Shown here: one piece after another, positions 18,853 to 29,899 of the stretch | Layout of the letters: every line of letters starts with the position of its first letter | How positions within the stretch are numbered: position 1 is the stretch's first letter | From: JASJBU01 sp963797085 | GTDB lineage: Bacteria > Pseudomonadota > Gammaproteobacteria > Chromatiales > Chromatiaceae | DNA length: 64,000 nucleotides | Direction: 5' to 3' | NCBI GenBank assembly: GCA_963797085.1 | Contig: CAWCOA010000009.1 | Span: forward strand, 79,307-143,306 | The notes under the pieces: model-generated | The model's input: the letters and a program-made list of their open reading frames with translations, nothing else | Told to the model about the DNA's origin: nothing | The model's database searches: none | Translations under genes and position numbers: made by a program

Positions 18853-19509
18853 CTAATCGGCAGTCTCGGTTTTAGCCGGGATCAGCAAGCGGCGATACCA
18901 CTGCTGGTTCGCCTGATTGATGATTCGCACCACGGCCTTGGAGGAAATGGTCGCTCCGGTGATGGCATCGATCTCGTTGGCTGCGGCCCTGCTGCCCTTC
19001 TTCACCGCCACCACCTGTGGATCGATGGACAGATCGTCGAAACTGGCCACGAACTCTGCGTCCTTGTAGATCTTGTCCCCCAGACCTGGGGTTTCGCGGC
19101 TTTCCAGAATCTCCATACCCACCACCTTGCGTTGCTCCGGCAGGTAGCCATACAACAAACGGATGATGTCCTGGAAACCTGGGCCCGCGCCTGGAATGGC
19201 GTAACCGACCAGATTCCCATCAGCATCATAGCCGCCGAAAATAGATTCCTCGTCCTTCTCTGACTTCTCCACCGCTGTCAGCCGGTCCTCACGGTAGGCC
19301 AAACGCTGCAGGCGGGTGGTGCCCGGCAGCACCTTGAACACCGCTTCCTGCAAGACCTTGGCTTTATAGGCGGTGATAGTCGGTAGCGTGGCCTCATACA
19401 CCGAGACGATGATCAGACCCGACAGCAGGCCGGCGAAACTCAGCGTAGCCACCAGCCGGGTCGAGCCAGGCTCCGGGTTCTTGAGGGGTTTCCGGGTCTG
19501 CTGTTTCAT
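18853..19509 (-). CDS. rnfG: Rnf complex subunit G, covalent FMN protein
   Basis: 218 residues: an N-terminal membrane anchor (residues about 20-42, ATLSFAGLLSGLIIVSVY) and a periplasmic FMN_bind domain. The flavinylation threonine is in DAITGATISSKAVV near residue 180. The flavin would be attached by an ApbE transferase, which is not in this window. It starts seven bases after rnfD. Length fits. Confidence 0.93.
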   Translation of the reverse strand: MKQQTRKPLKNPEPGSTRLVATLSFAGLLSGLIIVSVYEATLPTITAYKAKVLQEAVFKVLPGTTRLQRLAYREDRLTAVEKSEKDEESIFGGYDADGNLVGYAIPGAGPGFQDIIRLLYGYLPEQRKVVGMEILESRETPGLGDKIYKDAEFVASFDDLSIDPQVVAVKKGSRAAANEIDAITGATISSKAVVRIINQANQQWYRRLLIPAKTETAD

Positions 19510-19516
19510 CTGGCGT

Positions 19517-20524
19517 TCATGCCCTGCCGAACAGCCGGGGCTGGATGAACCGGTCGATCAATGGGGTCACCGCATTCATCAGCAAAATGGCGTACATCAC
19601 ACCTTCCGGAAAGCCGCCAAAGAGTCGGATCAGCACCACCAGCAGCCCGACACCGATGGCGAAGATCCAGGCGCCGCGCGGGGTCAGGGGCGAGGTGACC
19701 GGGTCAGTGGCCATGTAGAAGGCACCCAGCAGCAGCCCGCCGGAGAACACCGCGAACAAGGGGTCCGGAAAGCGAGTCGTGTCGAAGGTGTAAATGACAG
19801 CGGAGAGCAGGGCCACGGACAGCAGGATACCCGTCGGGATGCGCCAGTCGATATCCCGCCGCAGCAGCAGGAACACCCCGCCGCCCAGCAACAGCAGACC
19901 GCTGGTCTCTCCCAGGCAACCGGCGGTGTTGCCCAGCATCAGGTCCAGCAGTGAAGTGGACTGCTGCTCGAATTTCATCATGCCCAGGGGCGTGGCAGCG
20001 GAGACCGTGTCATAGGCGGGCTGCATAAAAGGCAGGGCAAGATTGGATGGGTACCAGCGCAGCAGGCCCTCGCCGCTGGCCTGCATGCTCCAGCTGGTCA
20101 TGGCATTGGGGAAAGTTGCGCCCAGAAAGGCCCGGCCGACCAGGGCCGGGTTGAACAGATTATGCCCCAGCCCGCCCCAGATCAGTTTACCCAGGCCGAT
20201 GGAAACCACCCCGCCCAGAAAGGCCATCCACAGGGGCAGCGCGGGGGGCAGAGAGAGCCCCAACAGCAAACCGGTCAGCACCCCGCTGCCATCCAGCAGC
20301 CGCGCCGAGCGCTGCTCGGGCGGGGAAAAGACCCATTCGATGAACACTGCGCCGAGGATACTCGCCAGCAGCACCAGCAGCGCACCCACGCCGAACAGCC
20401 AGATTGCGGCCAGGGTCGCCGGCAGCAGTGCGTAGCTCACATCCCGCATGGTCTGGACAGTGGTCATGTCCTGTTTCAGCAAGGGCGACGGCTGCACCAG
20501 CAGCCTGGGGTCATTATGCTTCAT
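19517..20524 (-). CDS. rnfD: Rnf complex subunit D, membrane flavoprotein
   Basis: 335 residues of the NqrB/RnfD family with about ten membrane helices. The site of covalent FMN attachment corresponds to DTVSAATPLGMM, where the Thr of the usual SGAT motif is kept but Gly is Ala. GGLGHNLFNPALVGRAFL and YMATDPVTSPLTPRG are family signatures. The start overlaps rnfC by four bases. Confidence 0.95.
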   Translation of the reverse strand: MKHNDPRLLVQPSPLLKQDMTTVQTMRDVSYALLPATLAAIWLFGVGALLVLLASILGAVFIEWVFSPPEQRSARLLDGSGVLTGLLLGLSLPPALPLWMAFLGGVVSIGLGKLIWGGLGHNLFNPALVGRAFLGATFPNAMTSWSMQASGEGLLRWYPSNLALPFMQPAYDTVSAATPLGMMKFEQQSTSLLDLMLGNTAGCLGETSGLLLLGGGVFLLLRRDIDWRIPTGILLSVALLSAVIYTFDTTRFPDPLFAVFSGGLLLGAFYMATDPVTSPLTPRGAWIFAIGVGLLVVLIRLFGGFPEGVMYAILLMNAVTPLIDRFIQPRLFGRA

Positions 20525-21861
20525 TGAGCCCCCTTGTGACTGCGGATGTTGCTTTTAGCGCTCCTGATCAACTGCACGATGGGGATCCCCGACGGGCAGG
20601 AGTAGGTGCAGGAACCACACTCCACGCACTCCATTAAATTGGCCCGCTTCATCTGCTCGAACAATCGCGCCCTGGCCAGCCGGGCCAATTTGGACGGATT
20701 CAGAAAATAGGGACAGGCTTCCACACAACGGCCGCAGCGAATGCAGGGATACTCCTTGGGGCGAGCCGTCTGCTCCGCTGTGAAGGCCAGCACCCCGGAG
20801 CTGGACTTGATGATCGGTGCATCCAGACTGGCGATGGGGGTACCCATCATCGGACCGCCCATGATGACCTCCTTGGTGTCCTGCTTTAGACCGCCACAGA
20901 AACGCAACACCTCACGCACCGGCGTACCCAGGGGCACGATCAGGTTGGCGGGATATTCGATACCGGGACCAGACACCGTGACCATGCGGTCGATATAGGG
21001 CAGCCCGCTGTCGAAATAGTCGGCAATCGCGGCGATTGTGCTTACATTATTCATGATGATCCCAAGATCCGAAGCGTGCAGACCTGTCGGAACCTCGATA
21101 CCCAAGAGGGATTTGATGAGCATTTTCGAATCACCCTGGGGATACTTGACCCGCAGGGGCACCACCCGGACAGGTTGATCGGACGCAATGCGCGAGTGCA
21201 GGGCCTCGATGGCATCGGGCTTGTTGAGTTCGATGCCGATGATGGATTCCTCGGCGCCTAAAATATGCTGCAGAATTTCCATGCCCCGCAGCAGGGCGTC
21301 GGGTCGCTCCAGCATCACCCGGTGATCGTTGGTGAGATAGGGTTCGCACTCGGCGCCATTGGCGATCAGGACCTTGATCTTCAGCCCTTCGCGCAGGGAG
21401 TATTTGACATGGGCGGGAAGTGACGCCCCACCCAGGCCGACTATGCCGGTCTGCTGCATGACCGCAACGAAATCTTCCATCGACAGGCCGCGCCAGTCGG
21501 CTGGGCGCTGCACATCCAGGCGCTGGGTGGCATAGGGGTCTGCTTCGATCTCCAGGGCCTGCTCGTAACGGCCACCGGGAAAGCGCCGCCGACCGATGGC
21601 TCTGACCCAGCCGGTTACCGGGCTGTGCAGACTGCTGGACACAAAAGCCCCGGGTTCGGCGATCAGTTGACCCCGCCCTACCCGCTGCCCCACTTCAACC
21701 ACAGGCTTCGAAGGCGCCCCCAGATGCTGGTGCACCGGCAGGATATAACGGTCCACGAAGGGCATGCGCTGGGTATGCAGCCCGGCAGTCTGGTCCTTGT
21801 ATTCATGCGGATGAATACCGTGAGAAAAGCTGCGCTTGAACAATCTGGAGAGTCTTGACAT
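20521..21861 (-). CDS. rnfC: Rnf complex subunit C, NADH/ferredoxin-side Fe-S flavoprotein
   Basis: 446 residues: an N-terminal RnfC barrel-sandwich domain, a NuoF/Nqo1-like domain (ANGAECEPYLTNDHRVM; GPGIEYPANL) and two 4Fe-4S motifs near the C-terminus (CIRCGRCVEACP about 372-383, CVECGSCTYSCP about 411-422). It is the soluble subunit that exchanges electrons with NAD(H). It lacks the long Ala/Lys-rich tail found in some gammaproteobacterial RnfC. It starts 12 bases after the giant PFOR-like gene. Confidence 0.95.
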   Translation of the reverse strand: MSRLSRLFKRSFSHGIHPHEYKDQTAGLHTQRMPFVDRYILPVHQHLGAPSKPVVEVGQRVGRGQLIAEPGAFVSSSLHSPVTGWVRAIGRRRFPGGRYEQALEIEADPYATQRLDVQRPADWRGLSMEDFVAVMQQTGIVGLGGASLPAHVKYSLREGLKIKVLIANGAECEPYLTNDHRVMLERPDALLRGMEILQHILGAEESIIGIELNKPDAIEALHSRIASDQPVRVVPLRVKYPQGDSKMLIKSLLGIEVPTGLHASDLGIIMNNVSTIAAIADYFDSGLPYIDRMVTVSGPGIEYPANLIVPLGTPVREVLRFCGGLKQDTKEVIMGGPMMGTPIASLDAPIIKSSSGVLAFTAEQTARPKEYPCIRCGRCVEACPYFLNPSKLARLARARLFEQMKRANLMECVECGSCTYSCPSGIPIVQLIRSAKSNIRSHKGAQ

Positions 21862-21873
21862 AGGGCGCTCAGA

Positions 21874-24800
21874 CTAACCCGACTTGCGCACTGTCGGGTC
21901 ACGGTAGCCGGCGAGTTGCAGCAGGCGTTCACGCATCTCCTGGCGGGTTTCCTCCTGCAATGCGCTGCGCAGGTCGCTTAGACGCTGCTCGTAATCATCG
22001 GCCTGGGCCCGCAGCTCAGCCTCATGCTCAGCCGCAACCTGTGCTTGCGCCTCTCGCTGCACCCGTTCGGTAAAGGGTGTCACCAGCCCGGCCAGCTCCT
22101 GGAGCATGCGCCAGGCCTGTTGTCGCTCCTCGCTGATGCGCACCAGCTGCGGGTCGACCCGGAATCGCTGGGCTTCACCCTCACCGCTTGATTGTTCCAC
22201 GATGGCTGTCCGCTTGCTGCGTTCCCTCTCAGACAGTGCGAGATATTCCGCCAGCGGCGTCGGCTCGGCATCGTCCTCTTGCAATGGCTGAAAATAATCG
22301 GCGAAGCGGCGCTCACCCAAGGCCCAGTGGGCGGGAGTAAGGGCGCTTCCCTCCGGGGTCAGGCCCCAGGGCTCCAGGGGCGCAGGATTTTCGATCCAGA
22401 CTGATGCGGGAACCGAATACGCCTGCGGCCTGCGGATCATAGCGGAACAGGGGAAACAGCCTGGATGCCACCGCAGCCTCGGCCCGATTCAAGGTCTGGT
22501 CCGCAGCGAAGCCGTGGCATTTCGGGCTTGGGGTATGCACATGCATCAGAGCAGGACCCCGGAAGGAGAATGCAGCTTGAATGCTGGCGTTAAAATGCGT
22601 GCTGGCGCTGATCGCGGTCTGGGCAATACAGGCGCCCCGTTGGGCGATTGCCAACAGGCCTAGATCCAGGCCCGCGTCATGCACCGCGGACAGGGGCGCC
22701 TGCAGATCCGCCTGCCTGGAGAGACCCAGATCCAGATCGGCAAGTAAGAGTATTTTGATCGGCAGGTCGTTGCCGAGGATCGACACCAGCTGGCTCAGAC
22801 TACGGCCGCCCAACAGGCTGCTGTCGCCGACCAGCAGCAGGGCCGGACAGAGTTCCCGCTCTTTTTCATTGAGGTCGCGCCAGGTCAGGGTTTGCAGGTC
22901 TGTCCAGGCGCGTGCCGCGTCCGCCGGGCGTTCGAGTTCCACCCGCGCCTTGCGCATCAGGACAAAACCTTCGGTCGCCTGGCGCAATTGACCTTCCAGC
23001 AAACCGGCGGCAAGCTGAGCGCCGTCACCCGTAGGATCCAGGGTGACTGGTCCGGAAAATGGACTGTGCGGAAAGCTGCTGGCCCAACCCACTGCAGAAC
23101 CGGGCGAGAGAACCAGGCTCACCCGGGCGCGCCCCATACCCTGGCGACCGGTAGACAGTTGCCAGGCCAGCTCACCCAGTCCGCGCGCCAGGTCGACCAG
23201 CCGACGCAGCCGGGCGGCGTCAACCAGACTGCCAATGGCCTGCTCCGCTTGGCCAATGAAAGTCGTCATATCCGCCTGCCTGGTATCGATGTTGTCCAGG
23301 CCCCGAGACAGCGCTTCCAGGTCATCGGCAGGCAGCGCATCCGCCAGAATATCCCGGATCAGACCGCTGATTTTCTGGCGGGTGGCGTTGACGTCTTTGA
23401 GGAATTCAGCAAACCGTGGAACCTGCTGAGCCTCGACGATGGCCAGGGCCAGCCGTAGCGCCAGTTTGGCCCCCGATCCAGGTTCGGCGCCATCGCCGCC
23501 GGTCATGGACAATCCCGCACCCCGCGCCAGCAGTGCCGCAGCCATTGCACCGACATCGGCATGCCGCCCTAACCTTTGGATGGTTGCGGGCTCGCTATCG
23601 GGCAGCTCATGCCAGGCTTTCTGAATGTGCCGCGCCTGGTCCAGGCTACGGGAACTCTGGTGAGCGTAGCGCAGTGCCCCTGGTGCGCAGACCTGGATAC
23701 AGATTCCACAGCCCTTACAGGCGTCCGGGTCCACTGCCAACAGCAGCAGCTCGCCGCTGCCCTTGTCCTGGTTGTCGGGTTCGACAAATAGAGCGCTGGT
23801 GAGCGCAGCGGGCAGACAACCGATAGTCGGCAGCAACTGCTCCATGCCCTGCTGGATAGCGGCTATGCGCGCTGCTGGGAAAGGCAGTTTGTCCTTGATC
23901 CCGGCATAGGCGCCGGACAGCAGATCCTGCACTGTCGAAGATGCGGAATCCTGGCCTCGGCACAGCTGAGCCATACCGGTTGCGAGCTTGGCAGCGATCG
24001 GTCGAAGTGTGTCGGCGCCCGCCTGGCGGATACCTGCATCGAGCAGGCGGGCGGGTGAAATAGCCCGTGCGTTGATGGCCGAGTCCGGACAGGCACTCCA
24101 ACAGTCGCCGCAGCCCGTGCACAAGGCGGGCTCAAACAGAGGCAGTTCGTCGCGCAGCGGGCTCAGGTCGCGAAAACTGGCCGACAAAGGTGGTACCGCG
24201 CCCATTGCCAGATAGGGGTCCGGAGCCAGCTCGGCGGTCCTGCCCTGCTGGTAGAGCACCCCAACCTGATCCCAGAAACGGGGCAGGCTGTCGTAAGCAT
24301 CGTCGATCTTGCCAAGCCGGCGCACCAGGGCCGGAGCTTCATCATCGGTGCGTCTGGCTGCCCGCGCCGGTTCGAGAGGAAGACGCGCGGCATTGACCGC
24401 CTGGACCTGTTTCCAACCGGCATCGAAGCTGGCCAGAGCCGGCTCGGCATCCGTCTCGCTCTGGCGCAGTAACTCCTCTCGAACACTGAGCAGTCGCCGT
24501 TGAGAAATCTCCAGCCGGCCGCTTTGCATCAGCACGGCAAAGACAGCGCCCAGTCGATACTCATTGTCGGCTAAGGCGGGGCCTTCAGGTGGAGATATTT
24601 GATACAGCTGCGCAGTGCTTTCCTTCAGGGCGGCTCGAACGGCAGCAGGCAGTTGCGCCCACAGGCTTTCATGCGGCAAGGCGCTTTGCACCAGCAAGGC
24701 CGCCCCGGCACTCAGCCCCTGTGGTAGTTCCAGTTCCTGCAGGCAGGAATCGGTTGTCAGCAGCGCCAGATCTACCGGCGTTTCATCACCCGGGTCCCGC

Positions 24801-26470
24801 AGGCCCTCGGCGCCGAAGCTGAGGCGATCGGTACAGACTTCACCCCAGGGCTGGGTAAACAAGGCCGGTCTGCTGCGCAATCCGCCACCTGAGAGCCGGT
24901 GCAGGAAGGCCGCTATTTCCGCCAGCAGACCTTCCCCAGGGCCGCCGGATAGCCGGTGAACACAGAGAGTCAGGGTATTCTTCGGACGCAGGTCGGGTGA
25001 CGCCGCAGTGGCACACAGCCCGAGGTCGACGATCCCAGGGTAGCTGCGACGTAAGCGGTCAAGCAGCACCTGCCGCTTGGGGTAGGCACTGGAGGTCTGG
25101 GCAAAGTCGACACCCAGATAGACCTGCGGCCGCTTAATCCTGTCCAGGCTACGGCATAGGGCGACCAGGTCCGCGGCGCGCAAGGGAAACCCGCCCAGGC
25201 CATAGATCACTGACAGGAATCTGGGACGATGTTGTTCCTTTATCACTGGGTAGTCGGGGTCTGTGTCCGTCCCGAAGCGGGCATTTTCCAAGCCGTGGTC
25301 AAGGGCGGCGCGTATCTCTCTCAGCAGCGGTGGATCAGTGGCCAGGGGAGCATCCAATCGCTCCAGCACACAGACTCTGACGCCCTTGCCTATGAGCCGC
25401 GCCAGCTCCGCTGCAGGGAAAGGACGCAGGCAACGCACGCCCAATACGCCGACTTTCAGCCGCTGTTCGCTACGCAGGTAATCCGCCAGGGCCTCCAGGG
25501 TTTCAACGGCCGCACCCTGGGCGACCAGAATCAGCTTGGCATCTTCCAGCCGGTAGGTGGAAAGCGGCCGATGGCGCCGCCCGGTCTGTTCAGCGAAACG
25601 AGCAAAGGCATCATCCAGGCATTCTTCTAGAGTATCGTCAAAGTAGGCTGCACCGGCAGCCCTGGCCAGCCCCCAAACCTGCGGAGCCTGCAGACCACCC
25701 AACATCACCGGCCGGTCAAGGTTGTTCCTGCGCGGCAGCCGCCGGCGTTTTTCTCCCCAGAGTAATTGCTGTGCTGCTGTCGGAGCCGGAATCTGATCTC
25801 CAGGCCAGCCGAGAAAACTGTCCACCAGCCCGGCGGTCGGCATCCGCACCTCTTGCAGGGCAAGGGCGGTCTGCTCCGCATCCATGGCAACCAGACCAGG
25901 AAGCAGGGCCTGCTCGGCAACGCGCCTGGCGATCAGGGAGAAATCCACCGCCTCCTGAACATTAGCGGCAGTAAACAGGAAACAGCCTGAATCAGCAGCC
26001 TGGTGCAATGCATCATGGCCGCTCCCCAGGACCGGGGCATGACCCGCCAGGCTGCGCGCACTGAGGTGAATCACCAGGGGCAACCGGCAACCGGCGGCCT
26101 CAGCCAGTAGATCCCCGGCCTGGGCCAGGTCGGGCCCGGACAAAAAGCTGCTGGCCCGTATCCCACTCATTGCCAGGCCGATGGCGGCAGCCAGCGCACC
26201 ACGGGGGCCTTCGGCAGTCTGGGCGCTGAGAGGGCAGCCGCTGAGATTGGCGGCATGCCGCCATTCTGCGCTGCGCCAGGCCAAGTCAGCAGTATCCGCG
26301 GGAAAAGAGGCGCCTAATCCAGCCGCCTCACTGATCCCCGCTTCACTTATCGCCACGGCCGTATTGCCGTCGAGGACGGTTGGATTTCCAGCAAAGGGTC
26401 CCTGCCTGGGGGGCGGACTCCCAAGCATGCGTCTCAACAAGCGCAATGCCGTATTAGCGAAGCCGGGCAT
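21874..26470 (-). CDS. Giant degenerate pyruvate:ferredoxin oxidoreductase-like Fe-S protein (one frameshift)
   Basis: About 1531 residues if a one-base shift near 22420 is corrected. The start at 26470 overlaps the rnfB stop and has GGAGTGAGA upstream. PFOR domain order is kept: domain I (LDGNTAVAISEAG, PLVIHLSARSLAGH), domain II (GVLGVRCLRPFP), the gamma-type domain III (DFAQTSSAYPKRQVLLDRL), and two 4Fe-4S motifs (CTGCGDCWSACP about 783, CKGCGICIQVCAP about 917). A thiamine-type domain VI ends in FPLFRYDP at about 1340. The TPP motif GDG is GDS and its partner Asn is missing. The CSGCG cysteines of the proximal cluster are replaced (GGDGAEPGSG), and YPITPSS in domain I is lost. Catalysis looks lost while the ferredoxin clusters remain. 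A C-terminal charged coiled coil follows in the second frame. Confidence 0.75.
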
Positions 26471-27317
26471 AACGGGTCTCACTCCGAGTTCTGCTTGTCT
26501 CATGATCGGCGAACTGGACGCCTTCCAACCATTGGATGGCGCCCGTGGGACAACGATAGGTCGCCTCCGGCCGGGCCGGGCCACCGCCGGAATAATCCAC
26601 CACCGGTAGATTGTCCTGCATGTGGATCAGACCCGGGGCCGCATCCGCCACGCAGCGCTCACAGGCATCGCAGGCGGTCAAGCAGAGTGCAACAGCCATC
26701 TCTCCGGCAAGGGGCGCCTTGCACTGGACAAATAAATTTTGATTCAGGGGTACCAGTTCGAACAGATCCCGCGGACAGGCATCGACGCAATCGCCGCAGG
26801 CGGTGCACAGGTCCACGTCGACCACGGGCAAACCATTGACGTTCGTCGTTATGGCCTTGAAAGTACAGACTTTCTGACAGTCGCCCAGTCCAAAGCAGCC
26901 CCAGGAACAGCCCTTGCCGCCACCGGATACCACGGCAGCGGCCAGACAACTGTCGAACCCCTGGTATTCGGCGATCTGATAGGCCTGACCCTTGCCGCCG
27001 GCACAGTGCAGCCGGGCCACCCGCTTTTCCTGCTGGCCTGGATCCACATCCAGCAGTTCCGCCAGGGAGTCGATGTCTTCCGGGCTTGCCACCGTACACT
27101 TGCTGGGCGGTACCCCACCCTGCACCAGCTGTTCGGCGAAGGCGTGACAGCCCGGTTGGCCGCAGGCGCCGCAATTGGAACCCGGCAGCAGGTCTTCGGT
27201 CTCCTCGATTCGAGGGTCTTCCTGAACCTTCAGAAACCGATAGGCCACGGCCAGGATCAGCGCAAAGACCAGACCAATCCCAGTCATGATGGCCGGCGCC
27301 AGGATGAAGCTGCTCAT
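26454..27317 (-). CDS. rnfB: Rnf complex subunit B, multi-cluster ferredoxin subunit
   Basis: 287 residues. A membrane anchor (about 8-28), the RnfB 4Fe-4S motif GSNCGACGQPGC (about 47-58), then CSWGCFGLGDCQKVC and ferredoxin motifs CTACGDCVDACP and CDACERC...CPTGAI. It accepts electrons from reduced ferredoxin. Unusually it is not next to rnfC or rnfA but sits between the two PFOR-like genes. It overlaps its upstream neighbour by four bases and its downstream neighbour by 17, so the mixed kor-rnf transcript is not an artefact of chance proximity. Confidence 0.95.
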   Translation of the reverse strand: MSSFILAPAIMTGIGLVFALILAVAYRFLKVQEDPRIEETEDLLPGSNCGACGQPGCHAFAEQLVQGGVPPSKCTVASPEDIDSLAELLDVDPGQQEKRVARLHCAGGKGQAYQIAEYQGFDSCLAAAVVSGGGKGCSWGCFGLGDCQKVCTFKAITTNVNGLPVVDVDLCTACGDCVDACPRDLFELVPLNQNLFVQCKAPLAGEMAVALCLTACDACERCVADAAPGLIHMQDNLPVVDYSGGGPARPEATYRCPTGAIQWLEGVQFADHETSRTRSETRYARLR

Positions 27318-29832
27318 TGGTTGAACGGCGCGGCGCGCTCGATCAGTTCATCCAGCCCCGGCTCGTCGGGATTGAGGGGCAGGCCCGGATGAATACATTT
27401 GGCGGGACAGAGCTCGGCTGCCTGCACCAGCTGGGCATAAGTAGCAACGCTCAAGTCCCCGAGCACGGCTTGTTTTTCTTCGTTGTAGGCGAACAACAGC
27501 GGATTTACCGGCAGGCAGTCATTGCAACTGGTGCACAATGGGGTATCTACCCAGGGCTCGTCGAAGGAAAACGTTTCTTCCTCCGACTCCGGCGGCTCAT
27601 GCATGGCCTGGTGTTCCCTGTCAGGCTCGACGGGGGATTCGGCCTCTTCCGCTTCTGAGGGGGAAAACGCCGGCAAAGCGCCTGGCATTCCCGCAGCGGT
27701 GTCCAGGCCCAATAACACATCGGTAAGCCGTTGCATGGCCTCACCGGCGGCTGTGTCGCGCACCCGTTGCAGCTCCTCGATATGCTCGGCCTGCAGGCGC
27801 GCACGCTCTTGGTCGGCAAGCTTGCGCTCCTCTGCGCGGGTCTCTTCTATAGCCCGCTCGACATAATAGTTACGCACACCTGCCATTTCCTGCAGAGTGT
27901 GCCAGTAGTTGAGGCGGTCACGGCAAGCCAGGGCAAGCTCTCTGGAAACCACCAGTCGGTGCAGCATGGCATTGCCGTCAATTGCCCAGACAAAGGGCAC
28001 CCGCTGATAGGCCTGCTCCGGGTTCATGGCCAGGTATTCCTGCATCGACACCAGTCCGTCAGAGTCACAGCCGGCGGGAATCAAACGAAAGTGATCCCGC
28101 AGTCGTTCGATCAGCAAGGCGTAATCGGCAAAGGTAAAAGCCAGTTCAGTGCTGACATGGTTGCCGTTGTCGTCGAGATATTGGAACGGGTGCAGGGGCC
28201 AATCGCTCTCCTGCTGGGGATTGCCGCTGAAATCCATGCGCATGGCGGCCGCATCACCCGCTTCCGGGTTGATGCGGAAAAAGGGGTGAGCGCGGCTTTC
28301 TATCGCGGCACCGGCTACCAACCAGGCATTCAACGGGAGCAGCTTACCCGGGGGACGCAGACCGGTGTTGATGACATGCAGGCTGGTTCGCGAGGCGTTC
28401 AGGGCCGACAGATAGCATCCCAACAAATGTTGATGGCGGGCGGCGGATGACTGGTAGACAGCAGCCTGACGGTGGCTGATGCCCAGATAACTCAACTCAG
28501 TCCGGTAACTCCGGAAATGATTCCCCTCGAGTCCGGCACCCGGATTGGCGTGGGCCAGGACCCGGATCAAGATCTGCACAGGCCGCCCTGAACTCAGCAG
28601 CCGGGAGAATGTACGCAGGCCCTCCCCCGCCACCTGGTCTGCCGATCCCAAGGCGATGACCGACGGCACCAGCCGCAATTCTTCCTGAGAGAAGGCCTCC
28701 CAATCGAAATTTGCAAACCAGGGATCGTGGATCTCCGGCGCGTAGATACCCTCGATCTCGAGCTGCGCGATACGCACGGCACTGAAAACCGCGGTGAGTT
28801 TTTCCGCTTCCAGGTCGAAAACATCCATCGCCTTGGCACAGGGGTCGCCAGCGGCTATCTCCTGGCAGAAATCGACATCTTGTACCCAGGGATCGGTCAG
28901 GGTGCCAATATGCAGAAAATGCACAAGAACCTGATTCGGCTCCCAGGATTCCATGATCGCCAAGGCCTGGACTATGCGCTCGCGCCGCTGCTCAGACATT
29001 CTACGAGTACCGTAGGAGTGATCCATCACTGCCGAGAGGATCGCTGGATCGAAGCGGTCACCGCCCAGACCGACGCTGTCACGGGCCAGTTTTGGCTCGA
29101 TGGATTCGACGGATTTCGACCACTCGACTTCGAGCAGTTCTTTCAGGCCGCGTATGCATCGATTGATCCGCTCCTGAAAGCGGGACTGGAGAATGGCAAT
29201 CTGGCTGCTGACGGCATGGATCAGCAAGTGCAAGGCGGGATAGCGGCCATAGCCAAGCAGCTGAGCGCCTTCAGGAACAGCCTGCAGCAACTGGTCGATA
29301 TGGTTTTTCAGTCGCTCCCGGTCATGTTCCGCCAGGTCCAGATGCACGAGCAGGGCGCGGCCGGACTCCGCCAGGGTCGCCTCAGCATCTACCGGACCCT
29401 CCCGCTGCTGCAGCAAATCGCGGATGTGATGCTCGAGCCAAGGCAGATGGTCCTTGAGGACCCGAGCCCGTCATTCCCGGGGGCAAATGTCTTAGCCGCT
29501 TGCTGCAGCCATTGTGCCAGTGGGCAGGCGAGTTCTTCGGCGGTCTGATACGCCTCTTCGAGATTCGCAGGAAAAAGGAACAGGGGATAGTCGTAACGCA
29601 GTCTCGAACTGTCCCGGAATGGGTCGAGCAGCGCAGGCAGGTAGTCGTTGCCTATCGCCTCCAGCTGCTCTTTTGCCGCGGGGTCACCGAGGTGGAAATG
29701 ACGCAGGACGAACATCAGCTCACGGGTGGCCCTGGCATCTTTCACCGCTGTCGGCAGGGATGGCAGTTGCTTGGGTTCACTGCCCGGCAACTGCGTCGTT
29801 TGTTCCTCGGCGGCCGTTTGTGTTGTTGTCAT
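27314..29832 (-). CDS. PFOR domain VI-like protein with C-terminal ferredoxin motif (one frameshift)
   Basis: About 839 residues after correcting a one-base shift near 29480, where FAPGNDG continues in the next frame as ARVLKDHLPWLEHHIRDLL. By eye, residues in the middle follow the thiamine domain of PFOR: VIALGSADQ where GDGWA is expected, LLSSGRPVQILI, ELSYLGISHRQAAV and AHPFFRINP where WPLFRYDP is expected. The TPP GDG and the NTGGQ-type motif are missing. The C-terminus has a coiled coil (EERKLADQERARLQAEHIEEL) and a single cluster motif CTSCNDC...CPAKC. It is probably a non-catalytic electron-transfer partner of Kor/Rnf and a short cousin of the giant PFOR-like protein. Function is inferred. 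Confidence 0.65.
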
Positions 29833-29899
29833 TTCAGCGCAACTCTGGTTGTTTCGGGAGCCGTTCAGGGTTCCCGGACAAGGTTTCAAACACCCAAAA

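Noticed and set aside
22581..26609. Long plus-strand frames antisense to the giant PFOR-like gene
   Set aside because: High-GC antisense shadows; no ribosome sites, no recognisable domains.
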